64,000 nt of DNA from Chengkuizengella axinellae. GTDB taxonomy: Bacteria; Bacillota; Bacilli; Paenibacillales; KCTC-33759. The stretch is taken from contig NZ_JAVAMP010000005.1 in NCBI RefSeq assembly GCF_030730905.1, positions 62,001-126,000 of the forward strand. Reading direction: 5' to 3'. The translations under genes were made by a program, and so were the position numbers. The notes under the pieces were generated by a model that was given only the letters and a program-made list of their open reading frames with translations, did not search any database and was not told the DNA's origin. Shown here piece by piece: positions 51,382 through 60,754 of this stretch. The first letter of the stretch is position 1, and the number at the start of each line of letters is the position of its first letter.

Positions 51382-52956
51382 TTATTGAAGCTCTAGTTTT
51401 TCCTCAAGTACTCGTGTATATCCAGGATGAGAGGTCACTGTTGAGCTATTTAAAAATAAAACGTTGTTTATATCATTTTCTTTCATTAGTTCATATACGT
51501 TTCCAGTGTAATGTCTTCCATCTACAATATAAATAGCTTTATAGTGAGGAATGAGAAACGGGACCATTGCATTCGCATACGAATCTTTAATAATTAATAT
51601 ACTCTCGCCTTCTTGTTCGGTTTGAATTGTGGCCCACGAAGGATCTCCAGCTAAAAAGAAACGATACCCCCATTGATTGGGATGATATAATGCCATTGTG
51701 ATTAAATCCCCACCATAGGACAAACGATAGGTATACTCAAGATTTGGTTTATAATAAATCAGCTTATCAGGATCATTTTCTAAATTGCCGTTTAATGTCG
51801 CATTATAGGTTGAACCTAAAAAAGTGCCATTGTCTGATTCTTCATACTGTTCTAGGGGTACAGGAGACTTTCCTATCTGTTCTATAAACGCTGTATACGC
51901 ATAATAAGCACCAAGAGCTGTCCAATGATGATCTGTTCGAAAATAAATATACTCATTTTTATGTTGTTCTAACCTTTCATAAGCATAAATGGATTGGATG
52001 TGTTCATTTAGATTTTGATTTACATATTCAATGGCTTTGGCTTGTGAAGGGGCCATCTTGCGATATTTTTCATTATTTAAATATTGTATTGCAGTAGGAA
52101 CCACTAAATTATAAATGTTTACATCATTCCCTACTCTAGCGCTAAATGCATTTAAAGCGTTTGCATATTGTTCTGCCGCTGATGGATTATAATAATATAC
52201 AAAGACTGCTTGATTCCCAACGACTAAATAACTTCCTTGTAGTTGAGATTCTTCTTCTGTATGCTGCTCGTTGTCATTATTACTAACCTCATTTCCAGCT
52301 TCCTTTTCTTCACCTGCCTCCTCAACTTCATGGATTGCATTCTTATCTAACTCTTCACCTGTTTCGATCTCATTCTCCAACTCTCCATCAAGCTCTCCTT
52401 GGATTTGATCAGCGTTTGTTCCAAAATTGACTTGTGAATTTTCATCAGCATCTGCAATTGACTCTGAATTGACTTGCAGATTATTACCGCTATTTATTCC
52501 AACTAGATTTCCACCCATGTTGATATCATTTATTTCTTCTATAGTTTGGACTCCAACATCCGTACTGACAATGTGACCTCTGACTTCCGTTGTCTCGGAC
52601 CCAGTAGAAGAAAAGACAGGAATAACCTCACTATCAAGAGACTCATGCATATTATTTCCGTTTGTAACAACCAAGGTTACTTCATCCTCACCAGAAAACC
52701 CCCTTAATCCATTAAGCGTTTTACCATAGGAAATAAAAGAATGGCGAAATATAAATTGATCAGAAAAATAATGCTCATAATCTTGAACATATTGCCCGGA
52801 AAATAAACTTTTCCAAGTAAAAGGAGGCTTTTGAGCCAATGATCTATTTTCTAAGTTTGTCACTACTTCATCATCAGAATGAAATATATTTAATAGAAAG
52901 AAAACAAGCAAAGTCCCCATAAACAAAATGACATTTAAATTCATTTTTCCCTTCAC
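51382..52956 (-). CDS. DHHW-family (AlgX/AlgJ-like) O-acetylation protein with acidic insert
   Basis: 524 residues from a GTG start with GGAGG at a spacing of 8. An N-terminal membrane anchor (VILFMGTLLVFFLLN) precedes an SGNH/AlgX-like extracytoplasmic domain: RSLAQKPPFTW, the FRTDHHWTALGAYYAY motif near 335 and the GGDL..LIIKDSYANAMVPFL ending. In such enzymes the DHHW and the serine in KDSYAN help transfer acetyl groups to polysaccharide. Residues ~100-245 are a low-complexity, acidic, Asn/Glu-rich insert not typical of the family. The gene follows the MBOAT gene by 12 bp. Confidence 0.82.
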   Translation of the reverse strand: MKGKMNLNVILFMGTLLVFFLLNIFHSDDEVVTNLENRSLAQKPPFTWKSLFSGQYVQDYEHYFSDQFIFRHSFISYGKTLNGLRGFSGEDEVTLVVTNGNNMHESLDSEVIPVFSSTGSETTEVRGHIVSTDVGVQTIEEINDINMGGNLVGINSGNNLQVNSESIADADENSQVNFGTNADQIQGELDGELENEIETGEELDKNAIHEVEEAGEEKEAGNEVSNNDNEQHTEEESQLQGSYLVVGNQAVFVYYYNPSAAEQYANALNAFSARVGNDVNIYNLVVPTAIQYLNNEKYRKMAPSQAKAIEYVNQNLNEHIQSIYAYERLEQHKNEYIYFRTDHHWTALGAYYAYTAFIEQIGKSPVPLEQYEESDNGTFLGSTYNATLNGNLENDPDKLIYYKPNLEYTYRLSYGGDLITMALYHPNQWGYRFFLAGDPSWATIQTEQEGESILIIKDSYANAMVPFLIPHYKAIYIVDGRHYTGNVYELMKENDINNVLFLNSSTVTSHPGYTRVLEEKLELQ

Positions 52957-52968
52957 TGTGTCAACCTC

Positions 52969-54384
52969 CTAAAATCTAAAGTAGAGAAATGGATTATATG
53001 TACTTCCAACTAATAACGTTGTGACCATGATTAAAATCACAAAGTTAAACACAGGTACTGTGATATTGTCTGAAGTACCAGGATGCAACGTTTTTGGAAG
53101 GAGAATCAGCAACTTTTGATACCCCCATTTTGGCAGTGGTGTGCTTATTAGTATAGCTGCAATAAAAAACAATACATTGTTGTAAAAGTAAATTTCTACT
53201 GTTAGATCTACAAATGGATTATTATTTAATCCGAATAAGCTAGACATAAACTCAAACCCTTTTTTCATATCCGTGAAATAAAAAAATACCCAGCCGATCA
53301 GCATGATAAATGTCAAATAAACGTGAGCAAACCATTTAGGAAGTTTATTAAAAAGCGCAAATAAAAACTTTTTCTCCATCCAAATTAAAGTTCCAAAATA
53401 TAAACCCCAGAACATAAAATTCCAGCTTGCCCCATGCCAAAAACCCGTTAAAAACCAAACGATAAATAAATTTCTTACATAATACTTACGACTTCCTCCT
53501 AAAGGTATATACACATAATCACGAAAAAAACGACCCAAGGACATGTTCCATCTGCGCCAAAACTCTGTTGCTGATTTGGATATGTAAGGATAATTGAAAT
53601 TTTCAGGATATGTAAAGCCAAACATCTTCCCTAAACCTATAGCCATATCTGAATACCCGGAAAAGTCAAAATAGATTTGTAATGCAAATAAACTGATACC
53701 AAACCAAGCGCCTAAAACGGAAATCTCATTTGAGGGAGCATCTAAAAAGAGAGGAGCAATTTCTCCTGCTGTGTTGGCCAAGATCACTTTTTTCCCTAAG
53801 CCTATTACAAAACGATTAATGCCTTGACTAAAGTTAGAAAGTGAAAAAGTTCGATGATCCATTTCATGCTGAATGTCCGAATAACGAACGATAGGTCCTG
53901 CAATTAACTGTGGAAAAAGGGAGATATACAGCAATACATGGACTTTTGAAGTTGGGGCAGAAATGCTGCCTCTGTATATATCCACAAGGTAAGAAATCAC
54001 TTGAAATGTGAAAAAAGAAATCCCAATTGGTAATCCTATCCCACTATAAGGGAGGTTCGAGTTTAATAGAAGATTTAGATTTTGAAGTAAAAAATCGATG
54101 TATTTAAAAAATATTAAAACACTTAAGTTGATCGTTACTGCTACAGTTAAAATATATTTATTGTAATGCTTCCCACGATGTTTATTTAATAGTTTGCCAA
54201 AATAATATCCAATGAAAGCACAAAATATTAAAAGGAGAACCCAAATCGGCTCACCCCATGCATAGAAAGTAAAGGAGGCTATGATAAGAATCCAGTTGCG
54301 ATATAAGGTAGAGTTAAAAATGAAATATAGTAAAAATAATACGGGTAGAAAACCATAGAGAAATACTAGACTGGAAAAAACCAA
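52969..54384 (-). CDS. MBOAT-family O-acyltransferase (AlgI/DltB-like)
   Basis: 471 residues starting at TTG with AAGGGG upstream. A polytopic membrane protein with the MBOAT signatures: QLIAGPIVRYSDI, SATEFWRRWNMSLGRFFRDY near 270 and the catalytic histidine in TGFWHGASWNFMFWG near 315. MBOAT proteins pass acyl groups across the membrane; paired with the DHHW protein, this one should O-acetylate an extracellular polysaccharide or wall polymer. First gene of a two-gene operon. Confidence 0.88.
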   Translation of the reverse strand: MVFSSLVFLYGFLPVLFLLYFIFNSTLYRNWILIIASFTFYAWGEPIWVLLLIFCAFIGYYFGKLLNKHRGKHYNKYILTVAVTINLSVLIFFKYIDFLLQNLNLLLNSNLPYSGIGLPIGISFFTFQVISYLVDIYRGSISAPTSKVHVLLYISLFPQLIAGPIVRYSDIQHEMDHRTFSLSNFSQGINRFVIGLGKKVILANTAGEIAPLFLDAPSNEISVLGAWFGISLFALQIYFDFSGYSDMAIGLGKMFGFTYPENFNYPYISKSATEFWRRWNMSLGRFFRDYVYIPLGGSRKYYVRNLFIVWFLTGFWHGASWNFMFWGLYFGTLIWMEKKFLFALFNKLPKWFAHVYLTFIMLIGWVFFYFTDMKKGFEFMSSLFGLNNNPFVDLTVEIYFYNNVLFFIAAILISTPLPKWGYQKLLILLPKTLHPGTSDNITVPVFNFVILIMVTTLLVGSTYNPFLYFRF

Positions 54385-54476
54385 ATGTGTTCAACCCCTT
54401 TAACATGGAATTCTTATAGGGATATACATTCGATATATGGGGATGAAAACCCTTTTATAGGAACTTTCACCACTCT

Positions 54477-54512
54477 GAAATCAGAAATAAGATGAAACTT
54501 ATTTCTGATTTC
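54477..54512 (-). terminator. Perfect 15-bp palindrome after the 54556 gene
   Basis: GAAATCAGAAATAAG pairs exactly with CTTATTTCTGATTTC around a 6-base loop. It lies between the end of the beta-rich protein gene and the MBOAT gene and may end the former's transcript; the T run is poor. Confidence 0.5.
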
Positions 54513-54555
54513 AAGGAGGCACTATACTAAAAAAAGGAAAATCCACTTTGGGAGA

Positions 54556-54999
54556 TTAAACTGTAAAAACAGTTGCTGTCAGACTGCGAGAGCCAACAAA
54601 TATACTTGGACCTTGTACCTGTGTACATCTAAGAATATACGTGTTAATTCCTGCAATCGGGTTTTCATCCAATAAAGGAAAGTTAGGAAAGTTATTATGT
54701 TCTCCATTACTCACTGCCTGATAATCCATTAAATCATTAATAGACCCGAGAGTAACTCCATTAGCTAATACCTCGAAAAGTACCTCAAAAGTAACTGAAC
54801 TTGGGGTACCACTAGCTCTTACAGCAACTTGTGCCATTGAATCAATAGATACCTGTGTTTTCTCTGGATCTTTAACACACACTTCAAGAGTGAGTACATC
54901 CCTAGTACCACTACCAAGAGAAATTGAATCTGTTCCTCCATATGGATCATCTACTGAAACACTTACTCCTTCTACAAAAGGCCCCTTATTTAGTCCCAT
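54556..54999 (-). CDS. Beta-rich secreted or spore-surface-type protein, paralogue 2
   Basis: 147 residues, no signal peptide, starting MGLNKGPFVEGVSVSVDDPY. Threonine/valine-rich with a regular strand pattern (FEVLFEVLANGVTLGSINDL, NTYILRCTQVQGPS) and a C-terminal TATVFTV. It is about 80% identical to the upstream paralogue at 55169. I do not recognise the family. The lack of a signal with a strand-rich, surface-like sequence, and a CATAnnnTA box (55040-55048) 41 bp upstream, fit a mother-cell-made spore coat or exosporium protein. Confidence 0.6.
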   Translation of the reverse strand: MGLNKGPFVEGVSVSVDDPYGGTDSISLGSGTRDVLTLEVCVKDPEKTQVSIDSMAQVAVRASGTPSSVTFEVLFEVLANGVTLGSINDLMDYQAVSNGEHNNFPNFPLLDENPIAGINTYILRCTQVQGPSIFVGSRSLTATVFTV

Positions 55000-55039
55000 A
55001 AAAACGCCTCCTCTCCTAGTTAATTTAAACGTGCAATAT

Positions 55040-55048
55040 ATGTTATGA
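55040..55048 (-). promoter_or_regulatory. Sigma-K-like -10 box of the 54556 gene
   Basis: CATAACATA on the minus strand fits CATAnnnTA. No clear -35 AC motif. Confidence 0.3.
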
Positions 55049-55168
55049 CGGATGTTATGATTTTGCTTGGACGAATATCTCTAGGATTTCGCACAAAATA
55101 TGTGCAAATATGAACCCTCTCCTTTTTTCTGATTCCAAAGGGGGCACCTAAAAAATATTCCTCAGAAA

Positions 55169-55615
55169 TTAAACTGTAAATACAGTTGCTGTCAGACTGC
55201 GAGATCCAACAAATACACTTGGACCTTGTACTTCTGTACATCTAAGAATATACGTGTTAATTCCTGCAATTGGGTTCTCATCTAATAAAGGAAAGTTTGG
55301 AAAGTTATTATGCTGTCCACTGTTCGCTACTACTGCCTCATAATCCATTAAATCATTGATAGACCCGAGAGTAACTCCATTCGCTAATACCTCATAAAGC
55401 ACTTCAAAAGTAGTAGGACCCGTAGCACCATTTTCTACAGCAATTTGTGCCATTGAATCAATGGATACTTGTGTTTTCTCTGGATCTTTAACACATACTT
55501 CAAGAATGAGTACATCCACAGTACCATTATTTAAATTAATTGAATCCGTTCCTCCATATGGATCATCTACTGAAACACTTACCCCTTCTACAAAAGGCCC
55601 CTTATCTAATCCCAT
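55169..55615 (-). CDS. Beta-rich secreted or spore-surface-type protein, paralogue 1
   Basis: 148 residues. AGGAGGAG at spacing 5-8 sets the ATG at 55615; an in-frame upstream ATG at 55645 precedes that site. It has the same layout as the 54556 protein, with a slightly longer loop (YEAVVANSGQHNNF instead of YQAVSNGEHNNF). A CATAAAATA box (55655-55663) sits 40 bp upstream, the same place as in the paralogue. Function unknown; spore-surface role is inferred. Confidence 0.6.
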   Translation of the reverse strand: MGLDKGPFVEGVSVSVDDPYGGTDSINLNNGTVDVLILEVCVKDPEKTQVSIDSMAQIAVENGATGPTTFEVLYEVLANGVTLGSINDLMDYEAVVANSGQHNNFPNFPLLDENPIAGINTYILRCTEVQGPSVFVGSRSLTATVFTV

Positions 55616-55654
55616 AAAAACTCCTCCTATCTGCTTTAATTTCATCGTGCATTA

Positions 55655-55663
55655 TATTTTATG
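55655..55663 (-). promoter_or_regulatory. Sigma-K-like -10 box of the 55169 gene
   Basis: CATAAAATA on the minus strand fits CATAnnnTA at the same distance from the start as in the paralogue. No clear -35 AC motif. Confidence 0.3.
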
Positions 55664-55824
55664 ACATATGTGATGATTTTGCTTGGACGAATGTCTCTGG
55701 GATTTCGCACAAAATCAATCACTGACGTGGTCACATTTGATCGATTTGTATGCCACCTGATTGACAGTATTCACCTATTGAAGTTAACATTAGACCAGAC
55801 ATAATGAATTGGAGGAATATTCAA

Positions 55825-56187
55825 ATGAAAGTCAGATTAAATAAATACCGTATTAAAAGTGGAAAAACGGAGCGTGTGGATGAATGGATGGAATTCCTAA
55901 ATCAAAACATGGATAAAGTACTTCTTATATTAAAAAATGAAAATTTACATATCGAAACGATGTTTCGTGAAAAAAGTGATGAGGGCGAGTATCTGTATTG
56001 GTACGCAGTTCAAGGAGAAAGTGAACCTGATGCAACCTTAACAGAAGATGAAATAACTAAAAAAAATGAAATCATCAAAAAACATATGGAATATTGGGAA
56101 GAGTGCATAGATCAGGAATATCAAGCTACACCTATAGTTACTGATGTGGTTATGGTGCCTGAGAATATTGAAAAGAATATGGTTTAA
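55825..56187 (+). CDS. DUF6176-family protein
   Basis: 120 residues. GGAGG sets the ATG at 55825 (MKVRLNKYRIKSGK) over the upstream in-frame ATG at 55804. The pattern (KYRIKSGKTERVDEWMEFLN, EYLYWYAVQGES, HMEYWEECI) matches the DUF6176 family of small single-domain ferredoxin-like proteins. Function unknown. Monocistronic. Confidence 0.7.
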   Translation: MKVRLNKYRIKSGKTERVDEWMEFLNQNMDKVLLILKNENLHIETMFREKSDEGEYLYWYAVQGESEPDATLTEDEITKKNEIIKKHMEYWEECIDQEYQATPIVTDVVMVPENIEKNMV

Positions 56188-56323
56188 TAAGGGGACTTGT
56201 TTAAATCAAGCTTGTTAAAGAATGAAAGTTATGAAACAAAAGCAAGCAAAGTTGTTTTCTAAGTATACGACTCTGCTTGTTTTCCCTTTGATGAATTTTT
56301 ATATGATTCGTTAAACTGCATAA

Positions 56324-57415
56324 CTATTCCTCTTTCCACCAGCTAGTATTCGGGTATTTATCAGAATGAATGTGAACCACTTCTCCTATTTTTGGAGTAG
56401 CAATCTTCACATTTCTCTTTATGGCTTCTGTAGTCACCCGAGTTATAGGGTCTGTCCACTCATGTAATGATAAGGTAAAGGCTCCCCAATGAATCGGTAT
56501 CAGCATCTTCCCATTCACATCTAATTGTGCTTGAACGGTTTCTTCTGGTGTCATGTGAATAGCAGACCATCGCTCATCATATTGTCCACATTCCATCAAG
56601 GTCAAATCAAATGGTCCGTATTTTTTGCCAATCTCAGAAAAATGAGAGCCAAAACCGCTATCCCCACTAAAATATAAATTGGTGGTTTCCCCACTGATTA
56701 CCCATGAACACCACAATGTTTTATTTCGATCATTTATATTTCTACCAGAAAAATGAATAGATGGCGTACATGCAATAGTGAGGTTATCAAATTGCATTTC
56801 ATCCCACCAATCCAATTCATGGATTCTTTCTTTATCTACTCCCCAGCGTATTAAATGATTCCCTACGCCAAGTGGAACATAGAATTTCCCTACCTTATTC
56901 TTAAGTTTCCTTATTGTTCCATAATCTAAATGATCATAATGATCATGCGATAACAGAACAGCATCAATATACGGAAGGTCCTGAATTTCAATCGGTATTT
57001 TTTCACTGTAACGTTGTCCTGCAAATATCGGAAATGGCGTAGGTGCTTTTCCCAGCATTGGATCTAAAAATAATGTTTTCCCTTCAATTTCTACTAATAC
57101 AGCAGAATGACCAAACCAAATCACTTTAGCTTTAGAATCGTTAATCAGTTGGTTCACTTCAATAGGTAAAGTTGCTGATGGCTTTCGATTATTTTTTTCA
57201 AATAAAAATTCTCTCATTAATTGGATGGACTCTCCTGTACTCATTTTCATTGAAGTTGAGATTGGATTTATAAATTTATTGTTATGGTAGTTTTTAGAGG
57301 CAGTAAACTTGTTAACTTGTTCTTTAGAGGGTTTCCTACCAAAAGGTGGGTAAAATAAGAAAAACGTTATAACAATCAGCACCACTGATATGATAATTAA
57401 ATATAAAGATGTCAT
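56324..57415 (-). CDS. MBL-fold hydrolase, NAPE-PLD/UlaG-like, membrane-anchored
   Basis: 363 residues. A first membrane helix (YLIIISVVLIVITFFLFY) anchors a metallo-beta-lactamase fold: VLLSHDHYDHLDYGTI (HxHxDH) near 156, CTPSIHFSGR and YFSGDSGFG near 250, and the closing histidine in LIPIHWGAFTLSL near 307. This resembles NAPE-phospholipase-D-like hydrolases, which cut phosphodiesters, or L-ascorbate-6-phosphate lactonase-like UlaG. The substrate remains open. The catalytic side could be outside the membrane. Confidence 0.82.
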   Translation of the reverse strand: MTSLYLIIISVVLIVITFFLFYPPFGRKPSKEQVNKFTASKNYHNNKFINPISTSMKMSTGESIQLMREFLFEKNNRKPSATLPIEVNQLINDSKAKVIWFGHSAVLVEIEGKTLFLDPMLGKAPTPFPIFAGQRYSEKIPIEIQDLPYIDAVLLSHDHYDHLDYGTIRKLKNKVGKFYVPLGVGNHLIRWGVDKERIHELDWWDEMQFDNLTIACTPSIHFSGRNINDRNKTLWCSWVISGETTNLYFSGDSGFGSHFSEIGKKYGPFDLTLMECGQYDERWSAIHMTPEETVQAQLDVNGKMLIPIHWGAFTLSLHEWTDPITRVTTEAIKRNVKIATPKIGEVVHIHSDKYPNTSWWKEE

Positions 57416-57602
57416 GATCTTCTCCTACGTAAGTTAATTATTTTAAATAAATGAAATGCAACTCTTAATTAATAAATTTACTATTTTCCCCATTTCAATA
57501 TATCATTATAAATTTTTGTGATTTTAACATGACCAACAACCCTGCTTCCTTCTTGAAATCGAATCACCTTTACTACCCATAAGTTTAAATCCAAGAATTT
57601 TA

Positions 57603-57628
57603 CAGAGTAGGTATGACTACCCTACTCT
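57603..57628 (-). terminator. Short hairpin at the end of the 57622 gene
   Basis: AGAGTAGG and CCTACTCT form an 8-bp stem overlapping the stop codon region. The T run is weak. Confidence 0.35.
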
Positions 57629-58071
57629 TCTTTTAAAGGAAAGATGGAAGTAAACAGATTTTTATCGTCAACTTCATCAAAGTATCCATTAATTTCTATA
57701 TAAGGTGTTTCGATTAATAGATTTGGATCACTCATCCCTTCAAATGGAGTGAAAAGATTTAAAATGATTTGTTCATTAGGTTCAATGTTTGTTCTGTTTC
57801 CCGTAGCTTCTACCTTAAATTCATTTCCACTAGAACCACGTTCCGTTTTAATTGGATAAGAAAGATAAACATTGTTTTGCTTTAAATTAAATTCACTTTC
57901 ATTAATGAGTTTAATAGAATAACTTACCCCATCCTTTAGTTCAACTTTTTCTATTAATTCAATTTTAATGCTTTGTATATCATTTAAGGTTGCTACAAAT
58001 TCATCTTTGGCACATCCTGTAAATAATGAAATACTTATAAAGATGTATACAATGATTGATTTTATTTTCAA
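57622..58071 (-). CDS. Small lipoprotein of unknown function
   Basis: A TTG at 58071 (reading MKIKSIIVYIFISISLFTGC) lies 8-10 bases after AGAGGTGG; the in-frame GTG at 58083 overlaps that site. The signal ends in the lipobox FTGC. The mature part (~130 residues) is beta-rich (SYSIKLINESEFNLKQ, EPNEQIILNLFTPFEG), like Ig-like extracytoplasmic domains. No recognised family. Monocistronic. Confidence 0.62.
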   Translation of the reverse strand: MKIKSIIVYIFISISLFTGCAKDEFVATLNDIQSIKIELIEKVELKDGVSYSIKLINESEFNLKQNNVYLSYPIKTERGSSGNEFKVEATGNRTNIEPNEQIILNLFTPFEGMSDPNLLIETPYIEINGYFDEVDDKNLFTSIFPLKEE

Positions 58072-58177
58072 AATGTTACCCACCTCTTTAGATTTGTCGA
58101 GAAGCCAGAGAATATTTAACTATTCTTATATTATCAGAATTAGTGATGAAATTATAATTAAAATGAAGTCATAAAAC

Positions 58178-58307
58178 GAGGCTGGGACATAAGTTGAAAT
58201 CTAGCTGGTTTTTGTACAATAAGCATAATTAAAACCGCATGAAATCAAGGTTTATAAATTTGATTTCATGCGGTTTATTCATTTTTGCTGGGTTTTGTCC
58301 CAGCCTC
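58178..58307. repeat. GGCTGGGACA-type palindromic repeat element
   Basis: GAGGCTGGGACA (58178-58189) and TGTCCCAGCCTC (58296-58307) pair exactly at the ends, and AACCGCATGAAATCA (58233-58247) pairs with TGATTTCATGCGGTT (58261-58275) inside. Repeats with this terminal motif occur in many Bacillus-group genomes; they are non-autonomous and without coding capacity. It may also end transcription of the XapX gene, which it follows by 38 bases. Confidence 0.75.
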
Positions 58308-58345
58308 TTCTTAACACTATTTTTTTGTCACTTCAATTAAATTTC

Positions 58346-58522
58346 CTAAGTCGCTGAAAAAAACTTAAATATATGTGTAGCTACAACGCCACCTAAGTAA
58401 ACTCCAGCAACACCTACTACCCCAGCTAAAACAGGTGGAGCAGGCAGCGGAAGTTTGATCGCTTTAAACACAATCCCAATAATCATGCCCGCTAATAAAC
58501 TCAAGATTATTTCTTTAAACAT
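58346..58522 (-). CDS. XapX-domain membrane protein, 58 aa
   Basis: An ATG at 58522 opens 58 codons (MFKEIILSLLAGMIIGIVFK, then LPLPAPPVLAGVVGV and a second helix). This is the XapX domain, a family of ~55-90-residue two-helix membrane proteins named after xanthosine-operon neighbours. It is 22 bp after deoC, in the same direction, so it likely rides on the deoxyribonucleoside transcript. The ribosome binding site is weak. Function unknown. Confidence 0.72.
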   Translation of the reverse strand: MFKEIILSLLAGMIIGIVFKAIKLPLPAPPVLAGVVGVAGVYLGGVVATHIFKFFSAT

Positions 58523-58544
58523 TGTATTGTCATCCTTTACTAAG

Positions 58545-59216
58545 TTAGTATGAATTGTTAGATGTTTGTCCTTGAACTATGGCTACTCCAGAGCTAGCGC
58601 CAATTCGAGTTGCACCAGCATTTATCATTGCCTCAGCATCCTGAAGGCTTCTAACTCCACCTGATGCTTTAACACCAATATCTGGACCAACGGTTTTTCT
58701 CATTAAAGCAATATCCTCTACTGTTGCCCCACCTGTTGAGAATCCTGTTGATGTTTTTACAAAGTCAGCACCTGCTTTTACAGATAAACGACAAGCACGT
58801 TCCTTTTCTTCATCAGTTAGGAGGCAAGTTTCAATTATAACTTTTGTTAAAGCTTTCCCTTTTGCAGCTTCCACTACAGCACGAATATCTCGCTCCACTA
58901 ATTCATCATTTTTATCTTTTAATGCCCCGATATTAATGACCATATCCACTTCTGTAGCACCATTTTTAATTACATTCGTTGTTTCAAAAGCTTTTGTTTC
59001 TGGTGTATTTGCTCCTAGTGGAAAACCGATTACGGTACATATATCAACACCAGCATCTTTTAGTAGACTGCTTGCAGTTTCAACCCAAGTCGGATTCACA
59101 CAAACTGATGCAAATTGAAACTCCTTAGCTTCTTCACACAATTTTTCAATTTGAGATTTTGAAGTTGTTGGGTTTAAAGCCGTATGATCAATCATTTTTG
59201 CAATATTTTTATTCAT
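58545..59216 (-). CDS. deoC: Deoxyribose-phosphate aldolase
   Basis: 223 residues. [20 protein letters not shown] at the start, the Schiff-base lysine in [14 protein letters not shown] near 153, and [10 protein letters not shown] near 182. It splits 2-deoxyribose 5-phosphate into glyceraldehyde 3-phosphate and acetaldehyde. AGAGGAA precedes the ATG. It follows pdp by 33 bp, as the third gene of nupC-pdp-deoC. Confidence 0.95.
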   Translation of the reverse strand: MNKNIAKMIDHTALNPTTSKSQIEKLCEEAKEFQFASVCVNPTWVETASSLLKDAGVDICTVIGFPLGANTPETKAFETTNVIKNGATEVDMVINIGALKDKNDELVERDIRAVVEAAKGKALTKVIIETCLLTDEEKERACRLSVKAGADFVKTSTGFSTGGATVEDIALMRKTVGPDIGVKASGGVRSLQDAEAMINAGATRIGASSGVAIVQGQTSNNSY

Positions 59217-59249
59217 TTTCCATTCCTCTTTCTCTTTTCTTTTTTCTTA

Positions 59250-60554
59250 TTATTTTACAATTTCTTTATATATTAGCGTAGGTGCTTCTACTGGTTTTTC
59301 CACAATAGAATAAGCATCATAGATGAGCTGGATGACTTCTTCTACTTTCTCAGAATTTGCGTGAATTGTCACTAGTGATTCACCAGTTTGCACAAAATCT
59401 CCAATTTTTTTCTTCAGTACTAGACCAACAGACAAATCAATTTCAGACTCTTTTGTTGCTCTTCCTGCGCCTAACAACATAGCGGCTGTTCCGATTTGAT
59501 CCGCAATAATTTTAGAAATATAACCAGATGTCTTTGCCGCAACTTCTATTGTGTGTATTGCTGTTGGCAGCTTTGTTGGATCGTCAATAACTGAAGCATC
59601 CCCGCCTTGAGAAGTTAAAAAAGTTTTAAAAGCTTCTAACGCTGCTCCTGATTCCATCACCTCTACTAACATTTTACGAGCTTCCTCTGTATCTTTTGCT
59701 TTACCAGCAAGCATAACCATATGACTTCCTAATGTTAAACAAAGCTCATGGAGATCTTTTGGTCCTTTTCCTACTAAAGTATCAATGGCTTCCTTCACCT
59801 CTAAAGCATTTCCCACTGCAAAACCTAAAGGTTGACTCATATCCGAAATAATAGCCATTGTTTTTCGACCTACACCATTCCCGATATCCACCATCGCATC
59901 AGCTAAATCTGAAGCATCATCTAATTTTTTCATAAATGCTCCATCTCCAGTTTTGACATCGAGTACGATCGCATCTGCACCAGCGGCAATTTTCTTGCTC
60001 ATAATGGAACTTGCAATTAATGGGATAGAATCCACAGTCGCTGTTACATCACGCAGTCCATATAAACTTTTATCGGCTGGTGTCAAGTTGGCGCTTTGAC
60101 CAATGACAGCAATTTTATTCTCATTTACAAGTCTTACGAATTCATCATTACTTAATTCTACATGAAATCCAGGTACAGATTCGAGTTTATCTATTGTTCC
60201 TCCAGTATGCCCTAATCCCCTGCCTGACATTTTTGCAACAGGCACACCGACAGCAGCTACAAGAGGGGCAAGCACAAGTGTAGTTGTATCCCCGACTCCA
60301 CCAGTACTGTGTTTGTCTACTTTAATTCCTTCAATTTCAGATAAGTTGATCACATCACCAGATTTAACCATGGCATCTGTTAAATATACTCTTTCGTCCT
60401 TTGTCATCCCTTGAAAAAATATGGCCATGCTAAATGCAGACATTTGATATTCAGGTATTTCTTTAGAAGTATAACCTTCAATGATAAAATCTATTTCTTG
60501 TTTGTTTAACTCATGTCCGTCCCGTTTCTTAGCTATCAGATCCACCATTCTCAT
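59250..60554 (-). CDS. pdp: Pyrimidine-nucleoside phosphorylase
   Basis: 434 residues. The phosphate/ribose site is [20 protein letters not shown] near 80, with [18 protein letters not shown] near 108 and [16 protein letters not shown] near 200. It phosphorolyses thymidine, deoxyuridine and uridine to base and (deoxy)ribose 1-phosphate. AGGAGGAGAG precedes the ATG. Part of nupC-pdp-deoC. Confidence 0.94.
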   Translation of the reverse strand: MRMVDLIAKKRDGHELNKQEIDFIIEGYTSKEIPEYQMSAFSMAIFFQGMTKDERVYLTDAMVKSGDVINLSEIEGIKVDKHSTGGVGDTTTLVLAPLVAAVGVPVAKMSGRGLGHTGGTIDKLESVPGFHVELSNDEFVRLVNENKIAVIGQSANLTPADKSLYGLRDVTATVDSIPLIASSIMSKKIAAGADAIVLDVKTGDGAFMKKLDDASDLADAMVDIGNGVGRKTMAIISDMSQPLGFAVGNALEVKEAIDTLVGKGPKDLHELCLTLGSHMVMLAGKAKDTEEARKMLVEVMESGAALEAFKTFLTSQGGDASVIDDPTKLPTAIHTIEVAAKTSGYISKIIADQIGTAAMLLGAGRATKESEIDLSVGLVLKKKIGDFVQTGESLVTIHANSEKVEEVIQLIYDAYSIVEKPVEAPTLIYKEIVK

Positions 60555-60754
60555 ATTCTATCTCTCCTCCTTGTATTTTTTAATTTTACTGATCAAATAA
60601 GGTTAAATAAAAGTTCAAAAAGTTCAGTTTTCAGCACTAAGGATTTTTCTTTGAACATACTTTTATTCATAAACCCTTATAAAGCAACTGCTTGGTTTCT
60701 GGGGCCGTAATCGGACTATCCATCCTCGAATTTTGCTCACTTTTTGGGGTATTT

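Noticed and set aside
56200-56290. Hairpin-like AAAAGCAAGCA/TGCTTGTTTT after the DUF6176 gene
   Set aside because: The stem is imperfect with a loop of over 20 bases; a terminator call would be weak.
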